Assembly: GCF_029784135.1 (NCBI RefSeq)
Contig: NC_073745.1
Coordinates: 103,682,125 to 103,746,124, forward strand
Direction of reading: 5' to 3'
Source of the DNA: Toxorhynchites rutilus septentrionalis
Lineage: Eukaryota; Arthropoda; Insecta; Diptera; Culicidae
Length of the DNA: 64,000 nucleotides
Within the stretch, counting starts at the first letter, position 1, and every line of letters starts with the position of its first letter. Made by a program: the position numbers and the translations under genes. The notes beneath the pieces were generated by a model. It made no database searches, was not told where the DNA came from, and worked only from the letters and a program-made list of their open reading frames with translations. Below, one piece after another: positions 53,649 to 64,000 of this stretch.

Positions 53649-55146
53649 ATTTTGTCACTCGTACTGCGGCAAATCGTACCGTAATTATTTTTCTCTGAAG
53701 AGCTATCAGACGGCCAGCCTATTTGAAAGATTTTGGATATTAAAAAAGCATTTGATAATGTTTGGCATAATGGATATGGTTTTTAACAAATTGTACGGGG
53801 ATCGTACACAATTTTGATTTTTCCACACACTTGATAAAACTATAGCGAAAGTTCTGTTTCTATTAGACTCTCAATGTTTCTATATACAATATTTCATTGG
53901 TCAAATTCGTTGTGAGTGCAGGTGCTTTTTTAGATACAATTACAGAACTAAACTTTAAACTTTAGAGATGCTTTGTCCAAAAAACTAAAATTCAGGGAGT
54001 CTATGTCTAAATATTTCAATAATTGAAAAATTTGCTTGAAATTAGCAAAGGCACAAAGCCTTCGATCAGTGGCATCTCGTCCGCCTGTTCAAACTGTTCA
54101 TAGGACAGGTAGCCTAAAAACTCTAAAAATTATAGGAGGTTGTGTCCAAGATACGACCGCATTGGACACCAAGATACGACCGCAAATCGCTTATTTATAC
54201 CTTCGGATATTATTCTATAATGCTGTGAAATTTTAGAAACAAGTGCTTGGTAAAATAATCTCTGAAATAGTCTTTTCATCGTGGAATCAGTTGACGATAA
54301 TTGATTCATGATTCGTTCTTGCCCTCGCAAAACAATACACTAGCTGATCGTATGTCGCAATTTGTTTCATGTCAATGCATTGAAAATTTACCTCGAACGT
54401 TATTCCGTTATGGCCTTTTTCGCAGTTGACATAGACCCGGCTACAGTCGATTGTATACATGTTGCATCAGCACCATTATTCCACATCTCATAACTACATC
54501 AATATATCTTTGGCACCGTATGGAAACAACAACAATGACAACACTTGCAAGTATCAAATATCATGCTGCATGTTATTTAGTATTGCCTCAAAGGAATCGC
54601 ACCTCTAGGCATCGTTCGTACAACGTAAACCAAGCGCCAAACAAGCGTTCGCCATAGCATGCATACAGAGCCATACATTGGTGGCTTCAAACTACTAGGA
54701 ATATAAACACTTCTCATCATTTTGCGCTATTCTCAAAAGAAACGCTTCTGTTAATATTACTGGCCTCGAAAAAAGTTGCATTACTTTCTCATGCTCGAGA
54801 GAAGCGCAGCTGTCACCCTTAGTGGAGGATGTTTTGCTACTGGCAGGCGAAACCTAATCACATATAAAATTCCAGAACGAAATTTACTTTCTTGGTGACT
54901 AAACAAGCTAAATAAACTCTTTTTGTTAATAACAATCTCGAAAACAGTAGCAATGCTTCATTATGATCAATATTAGCGCAAATGCAATCCTAGTTGAAAG
55001 CAGTTTTGCAACTGGCACGCGAACCCAAATAACTTATAACATTCCAGTGAGACATTCAAGATGCTTGGTATGCCCCAAATAACTTTTTGGCGCACAACCT
55101 TAACGCCTGCTTTGCCATAACGTCAGTTTAATGCATTGATGCATTC
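53649..55146. other. Non-coding stretch
   Basis: No gene or structured repeat is recognised. Confidence 0.45.
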
Positions 55147-55557
55147 TCATTGACCAATGAAGTCCTTATGATGATGGAAAACAAATAATGTTAACTGCTT
55201 GGAAAAAGACTGAATTATGCCACACAGCTTGTACTCTGCTGTAACACCCATCGATGCGAATTCACTGATGAGTTTGTCAAGAGCGACCGCCTTCACCACC
55301 AGCGGGGGGAGCTTGATTTTGGTTGCTGCCTGGGTAACGGCGTTTACATTTTCGACCGACGCGCCGAAATCGCCTACTTCGCTGTTGTTCGATGCGGTGT
55401 CACACTCGCGAAGGCTGGGTTCAGTGCGAGTGCTTTTCACTGCACCAACATCACGTGCATCATTAGATGACGCTTGCCTCGAAATTTGATTGTCCCTGGC
55501 AATGCGTTCGTTTTTTGCAGGGCTACAGCCTGCCTTCCTCTTCTTCTTGCTCATCAC
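55147..55557 (-). pseudogene. LINE ORF1 (Gag-like) fragment, Jockey type
   Basis: The frame starts at an ATG at 55557. It has a lysine/arginine-rich, low-complexity N-terminus (MMSKKKRKAGCSPAKNERIA) and then, from about residue 82, a segment resembling the start of Jockey-group ORF1 nucleic-acid-binding proteins: KLPPLVVKAVALDKLISEF and TAEYKLCGI. Homology stops near residue 112 (about 55222); the last 25 residues look unrelated. The RNA-recognition and zinc-knuckle part and the whole of ORF2 are missing. ORF1 proteins bind the element RNA during retrotransposition. Upstream sequence to about 55790 is probably the element's 5' UTR. Confidence 0.65.
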
Positions 55558-55884
55558 ACACTACGTGAAGCGTCCAATTTATGACGCGGAAAGAAAAACA
55601 CACGATACGAATAACGCGAAAAATGAACAGAAAAATCAAACGACGATATCAAAGTTGGATTACCACTGGTGGGGTCCAATCTCAGATCGAAGCGCAACGA
55701 AAGCAAAGTGAACTGGATTGCTCAACAGTCCGATGCCGAATGAAAGTTTGCCTCAGCAAGATCCGCTGTTTATACTGTGGTTGAGTATTCCCCTTCATTC
55801 TTCTACTTTTCCTTTGTTCACGGAGACTTTAAATCCTACGATTTCCCTCCGTTGATCGGCGATAAGTTGCTCGTTATTGACAGC

Positions 55885-56117
55885 TCTGTACGGGAAAGCA
55901 CACAAATGGACAGAACAAATGTATGGGAAAATGGAAACGCTTAAAGTTTTCATGAATTTTAACCATTTAAAAACCAGGGGCTTCTAATGTATAGCATATT
56001 AAACAAATTTTACGGAATTTCCGATTCGAAAATAGTAATTAACGTTAACTTTATTTCATAAAAACGTGACCTGTTTTCTGATTTGGCACCCTTAATGAAA
56101 GACGTTGTTCTACGTCA
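55885..56117 (+). repeat. Subtype B palindromic-terminus repeat, short copy
   Basis: It matches 50395-50645 from acaaatggacagaacaaatg to the terminus gaaagacgttgttctacgtc. Confidence 0.65.
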
Positions 56118-56569
56118 AAAAATTCCTTCTCCACCGTGAAGAATGTAATACACTACACTTGACTACACCACACAATCCGCACGCAACACAACATAACACC
56201 ATGAAATAAGCAGTAATGACTACTGGGTTCAAACCTTTCATCTGTACCAGCCGTCATTTAAACACTTTTGTGCATCTTCAAGTGCGACAGGACAAACGCA
56301 GTCAGCTATGTATGAAGCGATCATTACTACTAAAATGTCTTCTGCGTAAAAATGACATTTGAGGTTCAAAGTTTTCTGCTGCACGAAGCCGATGGAAGCG
56401 ATACAAAACACACACACCATTGTTGATTGAACAGGTAGCTCACTTGATCACGCGTCGTCTCTGACTCCGATACACAAATTGAAACTTCAACGCAAGCAAA
56501 CCGAAATACGAAGAAACATCAACTATGGTTAGATGAAAATATCTAAAATAATTGCATGAAATTCGAACA
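56118..56569. other. Non-coding stretch
   Basis: No gene is recognised. Confidence 0.4.
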
Positions 56570-57050
56570 GAGTTTTTTCTCTCTCCCTCTTCTCTCTCTC
56601 TCTCTCCCATTTCTCTCTCTTCCTCTCCTCTCTCTCACATTTCTCTCTCTTCCTCTTCTCTCTTTCTCTCTCTCTCCCTTTTCTCTCTCTTCCTCTTTTC
56701 TCTTTCCCTCTTCTCTCTCTTTCTCTCTCTCCCTCTTCTCTCTCTTTCTCTCTCTCCTCTCTCTCTTTATCTCTCTCCTTCTTCTCTCTCTCTTTCTCTC
56801 CCTCTTCTTTCTCTCTTTCTGCCTCTCTCCCTCTTCTCTCTCTTTCTCTTCCTCTTCTCTCTTTTTTTCTCTCTCTCTCCCTCTTCTCTCTCTCCCTGTT
56901 CTCTCTCTCCCTTTTCTCTCTTTCTTCTTCTCTATCTTTCTCCCTCTTCTCTCTCTATCGCTCTTCTCTCTCTCCTTTTCTCTTTTTCTTCCAGTTGTTT
57001 TCTCTCTCTGTTTTTCTCTCTCTTCTTTTCTGTATCCATCTCTCTAGTTG
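56570..57050 (+). repeat. (CT)n-rich polypyrimidine tract
   Basis: About 480 bp made almost only of C and T on the plus strand, built from ctctctct, ccctctt and tttctct blocks with an irregular period of about 24-36 bp. The serine/leucine-rich frames of 182 and 163 codons are artefacts of this repeat. Confidence 0.97.
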
Positions 57051-57289
57051 TATTTCAATTTTCCCCGGTTGGGTGTAAACTACTGAGTTCTTTGTTTTGA
57101 ACGATTGTAGTATGCCCCAATATTTTTCTACTGCGCTTCACGCTTACCTACTGCTTATTGAGGAACGAGTTGGTTGATACATGTAGCGTGGTAATTCCTA
57201 ATCAGGAATAATATGCCTGATGAAATTCATAGTTCTGATCGGCCCATTTTTTTCATAAAATAATCAATTTATTTTTTTTTGTTTATTTA

Positions 57290-58400
57290 TTTGAATTTAA
57301 TTTTTCAAATGACTCTGTTTTTTATATTTTTCATGATAATTTAAGCAATTTGCACTCCTACATCGGAAGACCACTTTTACAGGGGAAGAGTTCTTACAAC
57401 AATCGCTTTTTCAAGTTTTTATTTTGGTGAAGCATTGCTAATAATTTTTCAAAGGAAACATGAATGTTCCTTCCTCCTATGTATGAATGATTTGTTGGTT
57501 ATTGTATTGGATATTTATATGATTTTTTGAAATTATGTGAATAGCCCTTACAATTTCCAACAAATCACCCATACATTGGAAGATGGGCACTTTACCAGGG
57601 AAAAAGTTTTTCTAACAACGACTTTTTCATGTTTTATTTGAAGAATTCCTATTAATGTTTAACTCGTTACATTTTTATGTATAAATTATCACGATTTACA
57701 TGTTTACATACTACATGCAAACATTTTGCTATTTAAGACCATGTCTAGAACATGTTAATCGCGAGAATTTACAGACAAAACGTTACGAGTAAAACATTAC
57801 TTTTTTCAGGAGTCTCCGTATAAAAAATGTCATGTATTCTATAAAAAATAGAAAGTTCATGTCTTCGACAAAAGCTCATATTTCAATAAGACTCGAATAC
57901 ACTATATTGCTATCATTACTATTAACGAAATTAGGATTAGTTGTAATTTTTCCAAAGAAAACATGAAAAAGTTGTTGTTAGAAGAACTTTTGCCCTGTAA
58001 AAGTGCCCATTTTCCGATGTTTGGGTGACTTGTTAGAAATTGTAACGGCTATTCACATTTTTTTGAGAATTTAAAAAAATACGTTTTAAGAGAAATAAAT
58101 TTAAATTTTTAAAATTATTTTTTTTTCAGTGCAATAATTAAAATTTTTTGTTATTTTTTATGAAATCTTGGAAAATTTCCTAAAGTTTATCTTTTGGCGA
58201 GAATTTTGTAGGTATCATATTTTTTGAGTTATAAATTTTCGTACAAAATAAAGAAAAAAAATTGGCCCTTTTCAAAAAGTAGTCTAATTCTTTTTCGTAT
58301 ATTTCATGCATGCAAACTTGCTTAAATGACCAATTTCTTTACACCCACATAGTTTCACTGCTATCTGATATGGTACTGCAAACTCCTAAGACGAGTTGGC
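57290..58400. repeat. AT-rich foldback element (type C)
   Basis: Imperfect inverted arms: the block 57540-57660 (acaatttccaacaaatcacc, then gggcacttt) pairs with 57930-58065 (aaagtgcccattttccgatg, then gtgacttgttagaaattgt). The right flank shares cccttttcaaaaagt and ttacacccac with the copies at 24.2 and 30.8 kb. Confidence 0.6.
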
Positions 58401-58499
58401 ATGAAATCCGAAAAGTTCTTATAGTGAACAGAAGAACCAGAAAAATTACTTACTAAATTTTCTAATTTTGTACCCTATACAAAATTTTTCATAGCGTTA

Positions 58500-58745
58500 G
58501 TGGTTAGGTTTAGGAATATTTTTACGGATACACGAATACAATATAATCATAGATTTTGAGAAAAACAAAAAAATATTTGAAAATAAAAAATAGAAATAAA
58601 AAAAATATTGAACATTTATTATTTAGGATTAGGATTTTTTGTGTGCCGCGCAACACTGCTAAAATTCTTTTAAAAAATCACACATATCTAGAAAAGGAGT
58701 GGGAATACGTTCAAATACGAATTAGAGTACTACTGAATCTCTGAA
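58500..58745. repeat. Fragment of the type D foldback family
   Basis: The section gtgccgcgcaacactg through tactgaatctctgaatcc (58632-58746) matches 61795-61890 inside the large foldback. Confidence 0.7.
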
Positions 58746-58800
58746 TCCTCCAAGAAAAAAATTATTATTTAAATTTTTTTAATTTTTCATGAACAAAAAC

Positions 58801-58950
58801 AGGAAGTGGATTATATCTGTGGTATAACCGCAAGGTTGACTTAGGACTATCGTTGATTTAGTGATCATTTATTTGAAGTTGAATCTGAATCCATTCTGGA
58901 TGAATGAATAAACGTTGGATGCACAAGGTTTTATGCATCCAATATTGGAT
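58801..58950 (+). repeat. Palindromic-terminus repeat, left end only
   Basis: It has attatatctgtggtataacc then gcaaggttgacttagg, followed by a block like the start of the window (tgaatctgaatccattctg). Confidence 0.6.
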
Positions 58951-58959
58951 ACGGAAATA

Positions 58960-59290
58960 CAGTGGAACCCCGATTATCCGCGAGCGGATGATCCGCGGTG
59001 CGGGTTATCTTCTCAGATTTCTCCGCTGTCGCGATTGAAGTAAAAAGTATGTGCGATGAATAATGGAATATATTTAGTTTTTACTGTTCACCTCTTGAGC
59101 TCCCAAAGATTACTCTTTCCCGTCGCAATTGGAATTCTATAAGCATACGTGCGATGAATAACGGAATATATCGCCAATCCGATGAGTTCTCTGGTTACCT
59201 TCACAGGTTTCCAAAAAATAACTCTTCGCCGTCACGATTGAAGCTCGCCTATTCGATTTATTTTAAAGGAGTTCTTGCTGTATCCTCCTA
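58960..59290 (+). mobile_element. Pogo-type MITE, left end only
   Basis: It starts after TA with cagtggaaccccgattatcc, then gcgagcggatgatccgcgg, the inverted counterpart of the ends at 7041 and 25132. No right terminus is found before the next repeat. Confidence 0.6.
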
Positions 59291-59344
59291 AGGTTTCCCA
59301 CTGGTTCTTGAAATTGATGAGTGAACCCAAGTATAATTTTACTG

Positions 59345-60058
59345 AAAACTGAATTCTTTTTTCTAGGCGACTGATTCGTGTGCGCAGAAAAAAATCGCGT
59401 TATTTTGAATGAATTGTCGAAAATAGCGTAATTTTTAGAGAATCGCGTAAAAAAGATTGCCCCTTCATCGACACGAGTTCGTCACAGCGCACATTGCGTG
59501 TACTTCCAATGTCAGATTAATCACTTTCTTCATCAATATCCGCACCCAATGACGGCGTTTGCAAGTAACCATTGGGAATTCGTAAAGAAATGTCTTAGTT
59601 CTGATAATTGGCCGTAAAAAAAGATTGCATGCTTCTAGTTATTGAATCACCGTAATTTGACTTTGCACCTGCATATCACAATCATGGTTTCTTCTTCATG
59701 AGTCATTGGTAATTCGTGCGATCATATTGGAAAGCGGCGCTTTATAATTTGGCATTTACGAATCTTTGTTTTAGAATTAAAAAGATGTGCTCATTTCACC
59801 TAAAAATCCATTCTTATTTTCACGAAAATGGAACACGAAGCGCAATGTCGTCTACTAATTGCAGAAATGAATTCCAATTGAATGAACTTTTCTATTACAG
59901 AACATATGCATAATGATTTTTTTCTTAATTTTTATATTTTCTTGCAATATTCTCCAATTTATTTTTTCAATCTCATTCGGGTGGAGAGGAACATAACGAT
60001 ATAAAGACAGTTCAAATTTGACTATAGAGATGAACGCAACGATATAAAGACAGTTCAA
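59345..60058. other. Non-coding stretch with a small MITE fragment
   Basis: 59345-59460 resembles the MITE at 23836 (gaattcttttttctaggcga, gcgtaaaaaagattgcccc). A segment near 59770-59880 resembles 36985-37090. No gene. Confidence 0.45.
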
Positions 60059-62193
60059 AGGGCCTGTCCGGGTAAGGGAGTTAAAAGTGACCCCAAACTA
60101 AATCACTAACTGTATGGCAAATATTGTATAGGATATTAAATAAGAAATTTTGGCGGTTTTTTTTGAACCCCTATGTGGTTTAACATAGGATCTATAGTGA
60201 AAAACGTATTTTTTTATTTGTTTCACGCCATCTTCAGAAGCTTAGGTATAAAAATTTATTAAAAAAAAACTGAATGTGCATCTTACTACGGTATATCAAG
60301 AAAAATTATCAAAAAAAAAATTCATCAAAAATTTAAGTACTAAAAAAATATTGAAATTTTGAAAAAAATTGTTTTGGGGATTTAGAGATTCAGTATTACT
60401 CTAATTCATATTTGAATGTGTTCATACTGCTTTTCTAGATATGTGTGATTTTTTTTCAGTGTTCCCGGTAAAAAAAATATTTGTTTTATATTTCCAAAGT
60501 GTCTGGCTGGGTACTGGAGTAAAAAGTGCCCCCAAACCAAATCACCAGCTGTATAGAAAATATTATATAGGGAACTAAATATGAAATTCCGACAGTAGTA
60601 CCATATATTTGAGTTCTTATATAGTACAACATAGGATCTAAGGTGTATCCATCAATATTTTCAAACAATTTTTTCATCAAAAAATCAAATACTAAAAAAA
60701 ATTTAAGTTAATTTTAATTTTAATTTTAAATTAAATTTCCATTTTTTTTTATTTTGAGATTCAGTTCTACTCTAGTTTGTATTCAAATTTCTTCTTACGT
60801 CTTGTTTAGGTATACGTGATTTTTTTATTGAAAATTTTTAGAGTGTTTTTCGCGGTTTTTTATTTAAATGCGTTCGTATGTGTTGTTTTTTTTCCACATG
60901 TAGCGTGATTTTTCCTTGAATTTGAAGAGGATTGCGCGAAAAAAAAATATTTTTTTGCCTTGGGGCATTTTTAATTTATTTTGAATTCAGAGACCCATTT
61001 ATATTATTTAAACATTAATTTAAATTTTGTCGGTATATTTAGAGCATTGCGATGAACAAAGATTTTTTTCCTCATATCTTGAAACATATGAGATTATCTT
61101 TACATTGGATTTAGATAGTTTACCAAATTCATAGGGGTCAGCAATACGATAGAGCTTTGTGAGAAAAAATAAAGTCCTTGTGGGAAGATCATTCGGATTA
61201 ATGAGAAAAACACTTAAAAAAATCCAAATTATTATTTTTTTATTTTATTCTTACAGTTGAAAACCACGGATACAATATAATAATCGATTTCAAGAATAAC
61301 AAAAATAATGCAGACGATGAAGAAAATTATTTTTGTGTCTCGCAATGCTCTTAAAAATTCAGGAAAAAATTACGCCACATGTAGAAAAAAAGACACAGAC
61401 GAACGCATTTAAATAAAAATTGGAGCAGAAGTGGGTCTTAAAGGTATTTTTTTTCAAAATTTCTAAATGCCAGAATATAAATATTTTTGTTTTGTATTTA
61501 ATTTTGTTTATGATTAAATTTTTTGATGAAAAAAATGTTTGAAGATATTTATCGATATACCTTAGTAAGATTCTTATTTTTGTCTCAAAGCTATTGAGAA
61601 TGGCGTGAAAAAAACGGCGTATTTTTCACCATAGATCCTATGTTGTACCATAAAAGGACTCAAATATATGGTACCACTGTCAAAATGTTTTATTTAGTAT
61701 CCTATACAATATTTTCCACACAGCTGGTGATTTGGTTTGGGGGCAATTTTTATTCCCTTACCCAGCCAGACCGTTTGGGAATATAAAAAAAATTGTGCCG
61801 CGCAACACTGAAAAAAATCACACATATCTAGAAAAGCCGTATGAACACATTTAAATATGAATTAAAGTAGTACTGAATCTCTGAATCCAAAAAAAAAAAT
61901 GTTTCAAAATTTCAATATTTTTTTAGTACTTCAATTTTTGATAAACATTTTTTTTAATATTTTTTTTATACATCGTAGTGAGATGCACATTCAGTATTTT
62001 TTTCAAATTTTCAAAGCTTCTGAGGATGGCGTGAAATAAACGAAAAAGTACGTTTTTCACTGTAGATTCTACGTCAAACCACTAAGGGTTCAAAAAAAAC
62101 ACCAAAATTTCTTATTTAATATCCGACACAATATTTGCCATACAGTGATTTGGTTTGGGGGCACTTTTTACTCCCTTGCACGACCAGGCCCTA
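60059..62193. repeat. Large foldback element (type D), 2.1 kb
   Basis: The outer ends agggcctgtccgggtaaggg (60059) and, inverted, cttgcacgaccaggccct (62193) bound two arms of about 0.9 kb. Each arm holds two related sub-units (60059-60490 and 60490-60960; 61290-61780 and 61790-62193), all containing a form of gatttggtttgggggcactt. The centre (61000-61250) is unique. No coding frame. Confidence 0.85.
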
Positions 62194-62689
62194 TGACTAT
62201 CCGTTTTCTTGTGATGAATTAACAAAAATTGAATAAACAAAAATAATTGATCTCTAGCAAGAAGTATATTTTCAGTACTTCATGTGTCAATTGATTCTCC
62301 TGGCCTAAACAGACGACACGATTGTGTAAATACACACATATCATCTAATTAGCACTTTTGTGATAAAAAAGCAGACTCTCCGTGTGGCTAACTAGCTTGT
62401 GGGGATTTTTTTTTCGTGGTAGCTTTAGCAGCTACTATACAGGAAAAAGCACGTTCATAGTGCAGCGAAAGGGTAGTCTATCGCTGGAAAAGGAACACCA
62501 CGGGAGCCCTGTATGTAGATCGTGGCCGGCCAGTGTTTGGAGAAAACATCACGCGCGGTAAACCGATTGTGAACCACCGAAGAAAACTCCGCTGCAAAAT
62601 AAGTCGATTTTGGTACGGGTACGACTCGCGGGTTTTTTTTTGCAAGCCTTTCGCCGCCGCCATACTTTTGCTATTCAGCTGATGGGCCA
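62194..62689. other. Non-coding stretch before the host exon
   Basis: No gene is recognised. GC content rises towards the right. Confidence 0.4.
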
Positions 62690-63509
62690 TATGAAATAGG
62701 TACAATACGGTCACGAGCAGGAGGAGGAGGGAGTGAGATAGAAAGCGAGCGAGCGCGCATTAGTTTCTCGAAGCAACGCGGCGGAACCGTTCCATCGGGG
62801 CGACGGCGGTTTGTGGTATTGTGGAGTGGTATCGGTTATCATCGAACGGTGTGTGGCGTACAATGCTGCGCCTCGGTTGAGCTTTTGTAGTGTGTCTGGA
62901 CGGCCAGAGGCCTTCGGTTTTCGCGTGCTTTTCTTCGGTGGCTTCCCGTTTTTCCCGATTCTCTCGGCTGCCAGGTTAGGTTAGGTGCCCCCGACCGACC
63001 TGGGCGTTTGTTGTTGTCTTGTGTGGTGTTGTGTTGCCTCACTCACGTGTTTCTGCTATATTGGCGTGTCTTTGTTGTACTGCTCCTGTTGTTTTCCGTG
63101 GTGTTCTGTCAATGTTCACAATTAAATTTAGCGGATTGTCGCGCGTTTTCAATGCTTGGACCTGGGTTCGCTTTTGTGTCGCAGGACAATCGCTGGTGAA
63201 ATCGCGAGTTCGGTGGTACGCTCGATATTCCGTGCGCGGCTGAAAGTGGTAGTTGTGGTGAAGGTGTTGGCTGGTGGTACAAGTGCCTCCAAGAGTGATG
63301 TTCCCTTGTGTGAAACTGTGTCATTTCAAGATATCGAGTGATAAGAACAACAGCTCGCACTGTTTCAAGTGATGCCCTGCTTTTCTCTCCAACAGCTATG
63401 TGTGTTAGTATTTGATTGAAGTTGGCTGAAAAGTGGTACTACTATACGGAATCTTCGCGCGCACCAGTGCTATTGCTGGGCCCATTTTCCCCTGCTGTTC
63501 AAGTGGATT
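62690..63509 (+). promoter_or_regulatory. Promoter and 5' UTR region of the terminal host gene
   Basis: GC-rich, non-repetitive sequence with a purine-rich stretch (caggaggaggagggagtg near 62718-62736) and many short upstream frames, leading into the coding exon without a splice acceptor. The transcription start is not fixed by any clear TATA or initiator. Position and composition are the only support. Confidence 0.45.
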
Positions 63510-63742
63510 ATGAACAGTGTGTCCGGCGCTCGGTTCTTCAGAATGTGGACCACGGCAGTGCTGAACGCGATCACCAATCGGGCCAATTCGGCCTCCAAAA
63601 ACCTTTCGGTGCGCTACTCCTCGATCCCCAACAATGACGGTGGTCCCTCGTCGGCTTCGGCAAGCAATCTCAGCAAGATTATGGGAGGTTCCGGCATTAT
63701 TCTACCGCTGGACGTCGAGGAAACGGTAACTTGTTTCTGCAG
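63510..63742 (+). CDS. First coding exon of an unrecognised host gene, possible mitochondrial protein
   Basis: The frame starts at the first ATG after an in-frame TGA near 63427 and has A at position -3. It runs 77 codons plus two bases to a splice donor, ctgcag|gttagt at 63743, so the intron is phase 2. The product begins MNSVSGARFFRMWTTAVLNA and continues to about residue 38 without any acidic residue but with several Arg/Lys. This resembles a mitochondrial targeting presequence, with a possible cleavage after VRY (residues 34-36). A Ser/Gly/Asn-rich linker follows (39-60), then LPLDVEETVTCFCR at the exon end. The CFC pair might open a Cys-rich domain in the next exon. I do not recognise the family. 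Localisation is an inference from composition. Confidence 0.6.
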
Positions 63743-64000
63743 GTTAGTCAGCACAACAAAAACAATTTCCACGATTTTCCCTCATTAATGTGAACGGGTA
63801 TAATTTCGAGCGACCCAAAAAAACAGGATGGGAGGGAGAGCGCGCAAAGAAGAAAAAAAAAGAAACGGTTACAGTCTCATTACCCGACGGTGGTTGCGAT
63901 GGTGATTCCTAGGCTGTGTGAAGCCGATGATTTAATGAATTAAACAGACCTCGCTTTATCTCCTCCTGTGGTGAGCCGTAAAAAATCAAACACATCACCA
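63743..64000 (+). other. Start of intron 1 of the terminal gene
   Basis: It begins gttagt and is non-coding to the window end. The open frame continues only 15 codons past the donor to a stop. Confidence 0.5.

Noticed and set aside
56552..57100. Serine/leucine-rich frames of 182 and 163 codons resembling a low-complexity protein
   Set aside because: They are produced entirely by the polypyrimidine tract.

Overview
The window looks like nuclear DNA of a mosquito, most probably an Aedes-type culicine. This is inferred from three things: AT-rich sequence, copies of a tRNA-derived SINE resembling the Aedes Feilai family, and a dense mixture of element types known from culicine genomes (LOA/Lian-like and Jockey-like LINEs, BEL/Pao, DD37E, mariner, pogo-type MITEs). 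There is no operon structure, prokaryotic gene or CRISPR array. Almost every long open frame belongs to a transposable element or its remains.

Layout. 1-9.3 kb: a high-copy repeat with a palindromic terminus, a LOA-like LINE fragment (3.4-4.7 kb) bracketed by inverted repeats and ending in a perfect hairpin, and a DD37E transposase (6.0-6.9 kb) whose C-terminus runs into a pogo-type MITE. 9.3-15.4 kb: repeats, a TA-flanked MITE, and a second LOA-like LINE (12.6-14.7 kb) with a clean 11-bp target-site duplication, then a SINE. 16.2-17.6 kb: non-repetitive sequence that may be a host 5' exon. 18-26.5 kb: a (TA)n tract, a SINE, a Jockey-like LINE split by a 1.29-kb mariner-type element, MITEs and a decayed LINE. 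26.5-36 kb: mostly AT-rich non-coding DNA with a deleted mariner, foldback elements and a 315-bp tandem duplication. 36.4-41 kb: a nest of insertions, with a mariner-like element and a LINE inside one repeat copy. 40.9-48.7 kb: a structurally complete BEL/Pao LTR retrotransposon. 49-62.2 kb: tandem repeats, a third SINE, a LINE ORF1 remnant, a 480-bp CT tract and large foldback elements. 62.7-64 kb: the promoter-side end and first coding exon of a host gene.

The best-supported intact gene is the BEL/Pao Gag-Pol (41756-47068, minus strand). Its two 524-bp LTRs look identical by eye and it is flanked by a 5-bp GGGGG duplication, so it is probably young. The only convincing host coding sequence is the N-terminal exon at 63510-63742, which starts with a presequence-like segment and ends at a splice donor. 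I found no clearly new biological system. The most unusual signals concern how elements were built or broken: two LINE copies truncated at nearly the same codon, a snap-back hairpin at one truncation, a transposase-MITE chimera, and nested insertions that can be dated against an empty site elsewhere in the window.
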